From assembly GCA_014804355.1 (NCBI GenBank), contig JAAUZY010000060.1:1-64000 (forward strand): 64,000 bases of DNA. Reading direction: 5' to 3'. Positions within the stretch are counted from its first letter, which is position 1. Every line of letters starts with the position of its first letter. Source of the DNA: Lachnospiraceae bacterium (GTDB lineage: Bacteria > Bacillota > Clostridia > Lachnospirales > Lachnospiraceae). Positions 8,895 through 17,074 of the stretch are shown here, in pieces. Position numbers and translations under genes: made by a program. Below the pieces are notes generated by a model, which saw only the letters and a program-made list of their open reading frames with translations, had not been told where the DNA came from and made no database searches.

Positions 8895-9761
8895 CTAACC
8901 TTTGACAGCACCACCCGTAACACCTTCTACATAGTACTTCTGCAGGCACATGAAAAGTATCGTGATCGGCACTGCGATCAACATACCACCCGCACAGAAA
9001 CGTGTGAAGTAGCCCTGATAGTCATTGGTCCATACCCATCTCTGCATCGCTACAGCTACGTTATAGCTGTCGGAATAACCGAATGCCACATAGGAAGCAA
9101 ATACGTAATCGCACCAAGGATTCATGAAAGCTGTCAATAATGCGTAGATGATAATCGGCTTCGACATCGGCAGGATCATCGTGAAGAATACTCTCGCTCT
9201 GGAAGCGCCGTCGATTCGTGCCGCCTCATCAAGCGCCTTCGGAATCGTATCGAAATATCCCTTGGTCACGTAATATCCCATACCGGAACTTGCCACACCG
9301 ATTAAGATCAATCCCGGAATCGCGCCCTCCTGTGTCAGACCGAACTGCTTCAGCAGGAAGTACAGGCAGATCATGGAAAGGAATCCGGGGAACATACCCA
9401 GAATCAACCAGAATCTCATCAATACGGTACGACCTTTAAAACGCATACGTGACAGTGCATAGCTTACACACAATACCATCATTGTCGATAATATCGCTAC
9501 AAAGAACGCAATGACCAGAGTATTGCCGTACCAGCGCACGAACTTGCTCTCTTCGCTGAACAGGAACGCATAGGAATCCAGCGAGAACTTCTTCGGCAGC
9601 AGGTAATCTACCATACCGCCGCCGCCTTCGTCCATGGAACGAAAGCTCTGTAAAAACATACATACAAACGGGAATAACCATATGATACTGATAACAATTA
9701 ATACAATATAGGTAATTGTATTGCTTATCGCTCTTTTTGTTTTCATTGAACTTGTTGTCAT
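8895..9761 (-). CDS. malG: Maltodextrin ABC transporter permease, MalG type
   Basis: 288 aa integral membrane protein with six predicted membrane helices, the first at about residues 14-36. The permease signature EAA loop is visible (EAARIDGASRARVFFTMILPMSKP) at about residue 185; it docks to the ATPase. It pairs with MalF to form the channel. The start ATG overlaps the malF stop as TAATG, with GAGGAGGGA upstream. The substrate is inferred from the neighbouring amylase and MalQ. No ATPase gene is nearby, so a shared MsmX-like ATPase from elsewhere is expected, as in many Firmicutes. Confidence 0.93.
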   Translation of the reverse strand: MTTSSMKTKRAISNTITYIVLIVISIIWLFPFVCMFLQSFRSMDEGGGGMVDYLLPKKFSLDSYAFLFSEESKFVRWYGNTLVIAFFVAILSTMMVLCVSYALSRMRFKGRTVLMRFWLILGMFPGFLSMICLYFLLKQFGLTQEGAIPGLILIGVASSGMGYYVTKGYFDTIPKALDEAARIDGASRARVFFTMILPMSKPIIIYALLTAFMNPWCDYVFASYVAFGYSDSYNVAVAMQRWVWTNDYQGYFTRFCAGGMLIAVPITILFMCLQKYYVEGVTGGAVKG

Positions 9762-11173
9762 TATTGGAATCCCTCCTCATCTTTTACAGACGGCAGAATA
9801 CCGTATACTGCCAAGGAAATAACTGCAGTTACAACGAATACCATAATACCGAGGACTGCTGCCATACGGTAGTTCGTATCGTTTACCGTCATCTTATACA
9901 GCCATGTCACGAGCAGATCCGTATAACCCGCTTTGTTGGAAAGCGCCATGGACTGAGGTCCGCCCTGTGTCAGCAGATAGATCACGTTGAAGTTATTCAG
10001 GTTACCTGTATACTGTGTAAGCAGGAACGGACCTGTTACAAACAGCATGTAAGGAAGTGTAATGCTGCGGAACATCTGGAATCCGGTTGCTCCGTCGATC
10101 CTTGCACTCTCGTACAAGTCTTCCGGAATATTCATCAAAAGTCCGGTGGTGATCAACATTGTATACGGAATACCGATCCACAGGTTAATGACAATAATCA
10201 GAACTTTTGCCAATGTCGGATTAGACCAGAACGGAATATAGGAGCTGATCCATCCCCACTTCATCAGATAAGTGTTGATCAAACCGTCATTTGCAAACAT
10301 CTTATATACATACAGCAAGGATACAAACTGGGGAACCGCGATGGTAACAACCAGAATCGTTCTCCAGAGTTTCTTGAATTTAATTCCTTTTTTATTGATC
10401 ATGATTGCAACGCCCATACCACAGAAATAGGTGAGGAATGTTGCAAAAAATGCCCATATCAATGTCCATCCCAGCACGGTAAGGAAGGTTGAACCGATTC
10501 CCGATGTGCCGAAGGAGAGCATATTCTTAAAGTTTTCCAGTCCCACCCAGGAGAACAGATTTGTGGGCGGCTGGTGATTTGCATCATAATCCGTAAACGC
10601 GATACAGATCATGAATACGATCGGCAGTGCCGTGAATACCATAACTCCAGTAAAAGGCAGCGCCATTAATGTCTTGTCAAAGTTAGAATCTAACAACGAA
10701 TGCAGATCCTGTCTGTTCGTCGCGAGCTTTTTCCCCTCTGCCAGCAGCTTCTCTTCATTCCGGTTCACTCTGACATTGATCCGCCATACCAACAGGAACA
10801 CAAAGATCAGAACGATCGTCATGATACCATAAAGCAGAATAAGGAAACTGTTATCATTATAGCTGTAGGTTCCGTTGTCATTCATGACTCTGGCAACCGT
10901 TCCCAGCGTACCGATATCCTTCAGATATTTCCATCCGAAGCCGACCAGATAGAGAATAAACAACACTTCTACTGCGAGAAGCGCCAAGCCGCGGACAAAC
11001 TGCTTACGCATAATGGGACCGAATCCCATAATCAGAAAAGAGATTTTAGTTTTCCAATCTCCCTCCGCAAATGTCAAGCCGATTTCTTTAAAATCATTGC
11101 CAAGATTGCTGAAGAACTTTCCTACCGGACTTTGCTTCTTTGCTATATTGCCGGCATTTGCTTCTTTTCCCAT
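9761..11173 (-). CDS. malF: Maltodextrin ABC transporter permease, MalF type
   Basis: 470 aa. Longer than most MalF-like permeases because of an N-terminal cytoplasmic segment plus two extra helices (about residues 50-120) before the core six-helix permease. The EAA loop ESARIDGATGFQMFRSITLPYM is present near residue 360. The start is given at ATG 11173; a TTG two codons upstream is the other option, GGAGG being ten or four bases away respectively. It is translationally coupled to malG. A strong hairpin separates it from malE, which probably lowers permease expression relative to the binding protein. Confidence 0.93.
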   Translation of the reverse strand: MGKEANAGNIAKKQSPVGKFFSNLGNDFKEIGLTFAEGDWKTKISFLIMGFGPIMRKQFVRGLALLAVEVLFILYLVGFGWKYLKDIGTLGTVARVMNDNGTYSYNDNSFLILLYGIMTIVLIFVFLLVWRINVRVNRNEEKLLAEGKKLATNRQDLHSLLDSNFDKTLMALPFTGVMVFTALPIVFMICIAFTDYDANHQPPTNLFSWVGLENFKNMLSFGTSGIGSTFLTVLGWTLIWAFFATFLTYFCGMGVAIMINKKGIKFKKLWRTILVVTIAVPQFVSLLYVYKMFANDGLINTYLMKWGWISSYIPFWSNPTLAKVLIIVINLWIGIPYTMLITTGLLMNIPEDLYESARIDGATGFQMFRSITLPYMLFVTGPFLLTQYTGNLNNFNVIYLLTQGGPQSMALSNKAGYTDLLVTWLYKMTVNDTNYRMAAVLGIMVFVVTAVISLAVYGILPSVKDEEGFQ

Positions 11174-11227
11174 ATCCAAAATACCTCCCGACTCTGTATT
11201 TCTTTCTGTCTGATATGATTACAATAC

Positions 11228-11253
11228 CCGCCAGAGAGACTGCTCTCTGGCGG
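11228..11253. terminator. malE-malF intercistronic hairpin
   Basis: CCGCCAGAGAG pairs perfectly with CTCTCTGGCGG around a four-base loop; flanking TACAATA and TATTGTA (11220-11264) can extend the stem. It would partially terminate or stabilise the malE message, a usual arrangement giving more binding protein than permease. Confidence 0.8.
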
Positions 11254-11277
11254 ACAATATTGTACTGGTTTTACATA

Positions 11278-12624
11278 TTACTGTGCGTAAGAAATGCAAG
11301 TATCCTGGAAGTTCTGAAGAGCTGTCATCAACTCTTCATCTGAGGAAGATGTGCTCAGAGTACCCGTGATCACATCATCACCAAGAGATGTTGCCAATGT
11401 CCAGTAGTCACCAGGATAGTTACCCTGAGGAATCGTGTTTACAAGCTGCTCTGCCAGTGCGGAAAGAGCTACGTCTGCCTGTACTGCTGCATCCTGCTGT
11501 GCTGCTACGTTAGAAGGACCCCAGCCTGCCTCTGTGTAACGGGAAAGCTGTACTTCTGTGCTTGTCAGATACTGAGCAAGTGCGTGACAAACTGCCAGCT
11601 TGCCAGCATCTTCCTGAGGCTTGATACCTAATAACTTGAATCCGCCGAAACCGCTTAACTGATAGGTTTTACCGTCAGAACCTTCGAAAGAAGGAAGCTT
11701 AGCACATGCGTAGTTGTCACCGAATGCTGCCTGAGCCGGACCGGAATCCCATGTACCGTCAACGATTGCTGCGATGTTGGTTCCGTTATCTACGGAAGAA
11801 CCGTTCTGGAATGAGGAAGAAGACTTCAACTCAATGATCTCTTTCATTGCAACCAGACCCTGGTCGGATGCATAGTCGATATTACATTTTGTGAAGTTAC
11901 CTGCGTCATCTGTGTCATAAGTTAATGTACAGCCTGTTGCAAAGAAGAATGCCGGCTGATACCATCCGGAATTGATCTCGAAATAGAAGTTCTTACCTGC
12001 TGCCTCACAATCCTCAACGATCTTCTCTAAAGAAGTAGGATCTGTGATAACGCTGCTGTCATAGTATAAGAAGTAACCGTTATCAGATGTCATAGGATAT
12101 GCATAGATTGTGCCACCTACGGTAGCTGCATTTGCTGCACCTGCATCGTTCTCAGATGTAACAAAATTTGCATTATCGCCTACGATCGGGCAAACCGCAC
12201 CTGCGGATACAAGACGTGTAATCTGGTCCTGTGCGAAACCAAAGATATCTGCGCCGCCTTCTACGTCAGTGATCATGTTACCAGCTGCATCACCTTCACC
12301 TACGGGCTCAACGCTGACTTCATAACCAGCCATATCCGGATTAGCTTCCATAAATGCTGCTGCCTGCTTCTGGGTAAACTCGACAACGTTCTCAGCTACC
12401 CAAACTTTGATTGTGCCTGAGCCGTACTCTACAGCTTCATCTGCCGATGCTGCATCATCAGCCGGAGCTGCGTCATCTGCTGCCGGTGCTGCATCGTCTG
12501 CTGCCGGTGCTGCGTCGTCTGCTGCCGGTGTGCTTGCTGTGTCGTTGCCGGAATTACCGCAGCCTGCAAGACAGCCAGCTACCATTGCTGTTGCCAGTAA
12601 TGTTGCCAATACTTTCTTCTTCAT
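11278..12624 (-). CDS. malE: Maltodextrin-binding lipoprotein, MalE type
   Basis: 448 aa solute-binding protein. The lipoprotein signal is MKKKVLATLLATAMVAGCLAGC, with lipidation at one of the last Cys residues. It is followed by a low-complexity linker (APAADDA repeated three times) and then a type 1 extracellular binding fold (GTIKVWVAENVVEFTQKQAAAF...). It would capture maltodextrins outside the membrane and deliver them to MalFG. GAGGAAAAAATT precedes the ATG. A promoter (12723-12750) and a palindromic operator-like site are upstream, after the malQ terminator, so malEFG and the amylase form their own transcription unit. Confidence 0.92.
   Translation of the reverse strand: MKKKVLATLLATAMVAGCLAGCGNSGNDTASTPAADDAAPAADDAAPAADDAAPADDAASADEAVEYGSGTIKVWVAENVVEFTQKQAAAFMEANPDMAGYEVSVEPVGEGDAAGNMITDVEGGADIFGFAQDQITRLVSAGAVCPIVGDNANFVTSENDAGAANAATVGGTIYAYPMTSDNGYFLYYDSSVITDPTSLEKIVEDCEAAGKNFYFEINSGWYQPAFFFATGCTLTYDTDDAGNFTKCNIDYASDQGLVAMKEIIELKSSSSFQNGSSVDNGTNIAAIVDGTWDSGPAQAAFGDNYACAKLPSFEGSDGKTYQLSGFGGFKLLGIKPQEDAGKLAVCHALAQYLTSTEVQLSRYTEAGWGPSNVAAQQDAAVQADVALSALAEQLVNTIPQGNYPGDYWTLATSLGDDVITGTLSTSSSDEELMTALQNFQDTCISYAQ
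12461..12523. repeat. 21-bp in-frame tandem repeat in malE linker
   Basis: Three consecutive 21-bp units beginning GCCGGWGCTGC, plus a partial fourth at 12443-12460, encode the APAADDA linker. Length changes would keep the frame, so this is a likely variable-number locus between strains. Confidence 0.85.
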
Positions 12625-12708
12625 AATTTTTTCCTCTTTCTTTCCGATTTAGCAGAGGCCATTTCCTCTCTAAATCTTAATCTCACCATTTTCTGGTTTC
12701 TATATAAA

Positions 12709-12750
12709 ACGTGTTTTCACGTCTTATACCAAATTAAACAAATTTTACAA
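12709..12750 (-). promoter_or_regulatory. malE promoter with palindromic operator
   Basis: On the minus strand, -35 TTGTAA (12745-12750) and -10 TATAAG (12723-12728) with a 16-base spacer. The perfect palindrome ACGTGTTTTCACGT (12709-12722) covers the expected transcription start and could bind the nearby LacI regulator or a CcpA-like protein. Confidence 0.55.
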
Positions 12751-12806
12751 TTGAACAAGGTTCTATTTTTGATCAAAGGTTTTATATTCTATAGTTATAG
12801 AATATA

Positions 12807-12828
12807 AAGAAAGGACTAGTCCTTTCTT
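12807..12828. terminator. malQ terminator
   Basis: AAGAAAGGACTAGTCCTTTCTT is a perfect 22-bp palindrome just after malQ, with a T-rich tail on the minus strand. A second perfect AT-rich inverted repeat (ATATTCTATA/TATAGAATAT) follows at 12784-12805. Confidence 0.75.
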
Positions 12829-12843
12829 ACGCCCGCCACCTCG

Positions 12844-14334
12844 TCATCGCCTGAATAACGCTGTCTGCGTACGGATCCAGCTTCTGCGCTCTTCCGGAAG
12901 AAGTTCATCCGTAAAGCGCCATTTCCAGTTCGTGCCGATGGTAGAAGGCCGATTCATTCTTGCCTCGTTTCCGAGCTGTAGGATATCCTGCATCTGCAGA
13001 ATCACTACATCCGCCACACTGGCATACGCTGTTCTGATCAAAGCATCCGATATTTGCTCTTTGTTTTCTATATTTAAATAGGAGTACATATACGCGAGCT
13101 CATAATCAGTGTGATTCCGATAATAACCGACAAGCGTATCATTATCATGTGTTCCCACATACAGTACTGTGTTGCTGTCTGTATAATTATGCGGGAGATA
13201 CTCATTATCCGCCTTGCCGTCAAAAGCAAACAGAAGTACCTTGATATCCGGCCATCCCATCTTATGGATCAGCTTATTGACCCCCGGAAGAACCGTACCC
13301 ATATTTTCTGCAATGAGCCTCTTATCACCCACAGCCTCCTCTATGATATCCGCCAGTTTCTTACCCGGTCCTTTCGACCATCGTCCCTCCCGGATATCCG
13401 TTTCACCCGCTGCAATACTGAAATATTTCACGATCCCAAGGAAGTGATCGATCTTCAAAACATCAAATAATGCCGCCTGTTGTCTGATCCTGTCTCTCCA
13501 CCAGCAAAAGCCGTCCGCCTCCATGGCGTCCCAGTCATATACCGGATTGCCCCAGATCTGACCTTCTTTCGCAAAATCGTCCGGCGGGCAGGCAGCCACC
13601 CGAGTTAAACCGCCCTCAGAATCCAAACTGAACAATTCCCGATGTGCCCACACATCCACACTGTCATACGCTACATAGAATGGCACATCTCCGATCATCT
13701 GTATGCCTTTGCGGTTCGCATATTCCTTCAAGGCATCCCATTGTCTGTAGAACTCATATTGACAGAAGTTCCAGAACGAAATTTGATCGGCAAGCTGCTG
13801 CCTGTACTGCGCCAGCGCTTCTTCCTGTCTGTCCCGAACCGCCACTTCCCATTCGTACCAAGGCTTATTGTCCGTATGGTACTTAAGTGCCATATAGAAG
13901 CTGTAATCCGCGAGCCATTCTTTATTCCTGTCACAAAATGCTATGTACTGCGCATTCCGGCAGTCAAACCGCTCATATGCCGACCATAGAACCGTATATC
14001 GGTTCTGATACAACACGGAATAATCTATATTATCACTGCTGTCTCCCCAGCGGTAAGAATTAATCTCTTCAATCCGCAGCAATCCGTTCTCAACCAGATC
14101 ATCCAGATCAATATAATAAGGATTACCTGCATACAGCGAGATTGATTGGAACGGGCTGTCCCCCACACTGAGTGGCCCCATCGGCAGTATCTGCCAATAT
14201 TTCTGCTTCAGATCCGCGAGCAGATCCACAAACCGAAAAGCCGCGTTACCAAAGGTTCCTATCCCATACGCGGAAGGCAGACTGGATATCGGTAACAATA
14301 TGCCTGCTCCCCTCGTTAACGATTTAGCCTTCAC
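12844..14334 (-). CDS. malQ: 4-alpha-glucanotransferase (GH77, amylomaltase)
   Basis: 496 aa, normal length for the family. It transfers alpha-1,4-glucan segments between maltodextrins and releases glucose in the cytoplasm. GH77 motifs are GDVPFYVAYDSVDVWAH, DDFAKEGQIWGNPVYDW, the nucleophile region VLKIDHFLG, the acid/base region IAENMG and the THDNDT motif. No signal peptide. The start is GTG at 14334 with purine-rich sequence upstream. It is the first gene of the maltodextrin locus, has its own terminator, and is divergent from the LacI regulator; operator-like palindromes lie in between. Confidence 0.95.
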   Translation of the reverse strand: MKAKSLTRGAGILLPISSLPSAYGIGTFGNAAFRFVDLLADLKQKYWQILPMGPLSVGDSPFQSISLYAGNPYYIDLDDLVENGLLRIEEINSYRWGDSSDNIDYSVLYQNRYTVLWSAYERFDCRNAQYIAFCDRNKEWLADYSFYMALKYHTDNKPWYEWEVAVRDRQEEALAQYRQQLADQISFWNFCQYEFYRQWDALKEYANRKGIQMIGDVPFYVAYDSVDVWAHRELFSLDSEGGLTRVAACPPDDFAKEGQIWGNPVYDWDAMEADGFCWWRDRIRQQAALFDVLKIDHFLGIVKYFSIAAGETDIREGRWSKGPGKKLADIIEEAVGDKRLIAENMGTVLPGVNKLIHKMGWPDIKVLLFAFDGKADNEYLPHNYTDSNTVLYVGTHDNDTLVGYYRNHTDYELAYMYSYLNIENKEQISDALIRTAYASVADVVILQMQDILQLGNEARMNRPSTIGTNWKWRFTDELLPEERRSWIRTQTALFRR

Positions 14335-14374
14335 CCTTCAATCCCCCAACTACGAAAATAAACACTGATTATTT

Positions 14375-14386
14375 CGTAAACTTTCG
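14375..14386. promoter_or_regulatory. LacI-type operator-like half palindrome near malQ
   Basis: CGTAAACTTTCG, an imperfect inverted repeat about 40 bases upstream of the malQ start. Its CGnAA...TTnCG pattern resembles LacI/GalR operators. Confidence 0.4.
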
Positions 14387-14505
14387 TATCTGAGATAAAT
14401 CTACCACTAAACTATACAATTTGTCAATACGGAAATCCTTTTCCTAATCTAATTTTTCCATTTTGCACGGATTTAAACCCTTCTATTTGTAAAGTTTATA
14501 CAAAA

Positions 14506-14523
14506 TTGCGAAACCTTTCGCAA
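14506..14523. promoter_or_regulatory. LacI-type operator in malQ-lacI intergenic region
   Basis: TTGCGAAACCTTTCGCAA has perfect 8-bp arms around CC. It lies midway in the 338-bp space between divergent malQ and the LacI gene, so it could control both. The rest of the space is AT-rich and holds the two promoters, which I cannot place with certainty. Confidence 0.65.
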
Positions 14524-14672
14524 AACATAAAATGCACTATTGCATTATTTTTCTTTTTCTTCTATTCTTATGTTGGTGTTTTCACTTAATTATTTATACA
14601 TTATACTGTTTTTTCTGACTATACTGACTATACTATTAGCTATTCTACTATTAAGAGATGAGAGGTATCACT

Positions 14673-15668
14673 ATGGCAACAATCAAGGACATAGCCAATC
14701 GACTCGGCATATCCGTAAGCACCGTATCCAAAGGTTTAAACGGTGCCAGCGACATCAGCGAATCTCTGCGTCAAACCGTACTGGATACCGCGGTGGAACT
14801 GGGCTACACTACGAAACAAATGCGCGGCAAAGCTCAAAAAAAGCTCTGTCTGTTTGTGGAAAACATGGAATATCAGAATCCTGACCAGTTCGGCTATGAT
14901 ATTATCTTGGGATTTCGTCAGTCTGCCTCCCGCGAAAATTATGATGTCACGGTAACTCCAGTCACTCCTCTTTTCCAATCCACAGAGAAATACGACACTT
15001 ACATGCTCAAGCACGGATACGTGGGAGCATTTGTAATCGGGTTCGCCCTTCAGGATGATTGGATGACGCAGTTCAACACTACGAGCATCCCCACTGTTCT
15101 TCTGGACAACTATATCAAAAAGAATCCCGCTGTCAGTTATATAGGAACCGACAGTTTTGAAGGAATTGACGATGCCATCGTGCATTTGATGTCGCTTGGC
15201 CACAGTCGTATCGCCCTGATCAACGGATCACGTAACTCCATGATCTCCGAGCAGCGCCGTCAGGCTTATATCGACAGCATGACTGCCCATGAACTGCCCT
15301 TTGACGAAGCCACCATGCCCTATGGTTACTATGTAGCCGAAGCCGCAAAATATCATGTAAGCAATCTGCTCTCCATGGGAATCACCGCGATCCTGTGCGG
15401 CAATGACCTGATTGCTTCCGGCGTCATAACAGAATGTAACCAGCGCGGTTTCCGTGTACCCGAAGACATCAGCGTCATTGGTTTCGACGATCTGCCGATC
15501 GCCGCCCACCTTACGCCGCCCCTCACCACCATCCGTCAGGATTGTTCCACTTTAGGTAAATGCGGCTTCTATTCTCTTCATTCTCTGATCAATCATGTCC
15601 CGATCAGCCGGACAATGCTTCGTCCCCAGTTGGTCGTGCGAAAATCGACCTCTTCGGTCAATATATAG
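14673..15668 (+). CDS. LacI family regulator of the maltodextrin locus
   Basis: 331 aa from ATG 14673 (MATIKDIANRLGIS), preceded by GAGAGG; the track start at 14658 lies in the ribosome site. The N-terminal LacI helix-turn-helix (SVSTVSKGLNGASDIS) and hinge are followed by a periplasmic-binding-like sugar sensor domain (VIGFDDLPIAAHLTPPLTTIRQD near the end, typical of the family). It is divergent from malQ with a perfect palindrome between them, so it most likely represses or activates the mal genes in response to maltose or maltodextrin (MalR-like). That role is inferred from position. Confidence 0.9.
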   Translation: MATIKDIANRLGISVSTVSKGLNGASDISESLRQTVLDTAVELGYTTKQMRGKAQKKLCLFVENMEYQNPDQFGYDIILGFRQSASRENYDVTVTPVTPLFQSTEKYDTYMLKHGYVGAFVIGFALQDDWMTQFNTTSIPTVLLDNYIKKNPAVSYIGTDSFEGIDDAIVHLMSLGHSRIALINGSRNSMISEQRRQAYIDSMTAHELPFDEATMPYGYYVAEAAKYHVSNLLSMGITAILCGNDLIASGVITECNQRGFRVPEDISVIGFDDLPIAAHLTPPLTTIRQDCSTLGKCGFYSLHSLINHVPISRTMLRPQLVVRKSTSSVNI

Positions 15669-15694
15669 TATGCCGTGCAGATTCACTGCACGGC
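15668..15694. terminator. Hairpin between LacI and GH53 genes
   Basis: ATGCCGTGCAG and CTGCACGGCAT form an 11-bp perfect stem with a five-base loop, starting at the LacI stop codon. It lies between convergent genes but has no clear T-run, so it may be a weak terminator or an mRNA 3'-end stabiliser. Confidence 0.6.
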
Positions 15695-15728
15695 ATCGGT
15701 GTGCTATACAAGTAAATAGTACAGCGCA

Positions 15729-16835
15729 CTAAGGCTGATAGTCTCGTATCACTTCCAACGCCGGCAACGCTTGACCATCATAGTCAAACAGTGCCTGATT
15801 CGCCCATTCATTTCCGCATGGTCCCTTCTCTTCAATATAGGGCAGTGCGTTCTCCGTCGCCCAGCCGGAACCGGCTACCGGAATCCATGCAGCTTCCCAG
15901 TAAAAGAATCCTTTACATTTATGTTCCGGCACCTGATCGATCACATCGAACAGTGCCCTCATGAAGTCTTTCTGACCTTCCTTACTCATCGGAAAAGGTA
16001 AATTTTCCACCAGCTCAGGCTTTGTGGCGTATCCTTTACGCTCTTCGGGCGACAGCTTCTCATACTCTGCATAGTCCTCCATGGTAAATCCCATGGAAGT
16101 TTCCGCAATAATCAGTTCCTTGCCGTAGCGCACCGCCAGATCATTCATATTATTCCGCAGGTCTTCCATAGTGCCGTGCCAGAACGGATAATAGGACAAT
16201 CCGATGATCTGAAAATCATCTCCCCGCTCCATATAATGGTCAAACCAGTCTCTGTACATGGCGCCGTTGCCGCCGTTGTCCAAATGGATCATGACAGGCA
16301 TATCTGCGTCCACCGCCCTGACCCCACGGATACCGGCACTGATAAAGCGCGCCAGATTATCGTAGTTAGGCATCTGTCCGAGAGGCCAGAGCATTCCATT
16401 GGTCAGCTCATTCCCCACCTGTATCAGATTCGGATAGGCTCCCGCTTCCTTCATCGCAAGTAACGTATCCCTCGTATATGAATAGACTGTCTCGGTCAAC
16501 TGATCCGCATCCATACCGCGCCACGCCTTGGGCACCCTCTGCTTGCCCGGATCAGCCCAGAAATCGCTGTAATGAAGATTTAACAGTACATCCATACCAT
16601 GAGCCTGCGCACGCTTCGCCAGCTCTATCGTAACAGGCAGATCATTCGTGCCCGCCCCGTAAGGCTTACCGTCCTCAGTATAAGGATCATTCCACAGTCT
16701 GAGACGCACCGCGTTGACTCCATAAGTCTTTAAAATATCAAAAACATCTTTCTCCACGCCATGGTCATAAAATTTCCCGCCAAGACGTTCTACCTCTATA
16801 AGCGTAGATAAGTCCATACCCTTGTAGAATTTCAT
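15729..16835 (-). CDS. Arabinogalactan endo-beta-1,4-galactanase (GH53)
   Basis: 368 aa. It cleaves beta-1,4-linked galactan. GH53 hallmarks are the N-terminal FYKGMDLSTL, RLRLWNDP, LNLHYSDFWADP, the acid/base Glu in QVGNELTNGMLWP and the nucleophile Glu in IIAETSMGF. There is no signal peptide, so it would act on imported galacto-oligosaccharides inside the cell, unlike most secreted GH53 enzymes. It starts 20 bases after the zinc-ribbon gene, with GGAG before the ATG, and is the last gene of a three-gene operon whose promoter carries an operator shared with the GH42 gene. Confidence 0.92.
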   Translation of the reverse strand: MKFYKGMDLSTLIEVERLGGKFYDHGVEKDVFDILKTYGVNAVRLRLWNDPYTEDGKPYGAGTNDLPVTIELAKRAQAHGMDVLLNLHYSDFWADPGKQRVPKAWRGMDADQLTETVYSYTRDTLLAMKEAGAYPNLIQVGNELTNGMLWPLGQMPNYDNLARFISAGIRGVRAVDADMPVMIHLDNGGNGAMYRDWFDHYMERGDDFQIIGLSYYPFWHGTMEDLRNNMNDLAVRYGKELIIAETSMGFTMEDYAEYEKLSPEERKGYATKPELVENLPFPMSKEGQKDFMRALFDVIDQVPEHKCKGFFYWEAAWIPVAGSGWATENALPYIEEKGPCGNEWANQALFDYDGQALPALEVIRDYQP

Positions 16836-16855
16836 GTGTAGTCTCCGTTCATGTC

Positions 16856-17074
16856 TTAATCAAAATCAAACTTCGTAAACCTCTTCATGGCATCCTTATA
16901 CCGAAACCGCACCAACTCATTCTTCTCAAGCACGTCCTCCTCCGTCCCCACATACTGACAGCGGATGCAATGATACTCCTTTTTATCCTTATCATAAAAC
17001 ATATCAATATCTAAGTCTCTCATGAAGCAGGAGGGACACCTGTAATTTAATTTGCCTTTGCCAGATTGAGCCAT
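16856..17074 (-). CDS. Small zinc-ribbon protein
   Basis: 72 aa. Two CxxC pairs (CPSC at about 14, CIRC at about 36) form a zinc ribbon; the rest is charged. GGAGG lies ten bases before the ATG. It overlaps the 3' end of the upstream 612-aa gene by 28 bases and precedes GH53 by 20, so it is clearly co-transcribed. Function unknown; it could be an accessory or nucleic-acid-binding protein. Confidence 0.75.
   Translation of the reverse strand: MAQSGKGKLNYRCPSCFMRDLDIDMFYDKDKKEYHCIRCQYVGTEEDVLEKNELVRFRYKDAMKRFTKFDFD

Noticed and set aside
9716-10492. Plus-strand frame of 258 aa
   Set aside because: Antisense to malG/malF with low-complexity Cys/His/Gln-rich content; no start signals.
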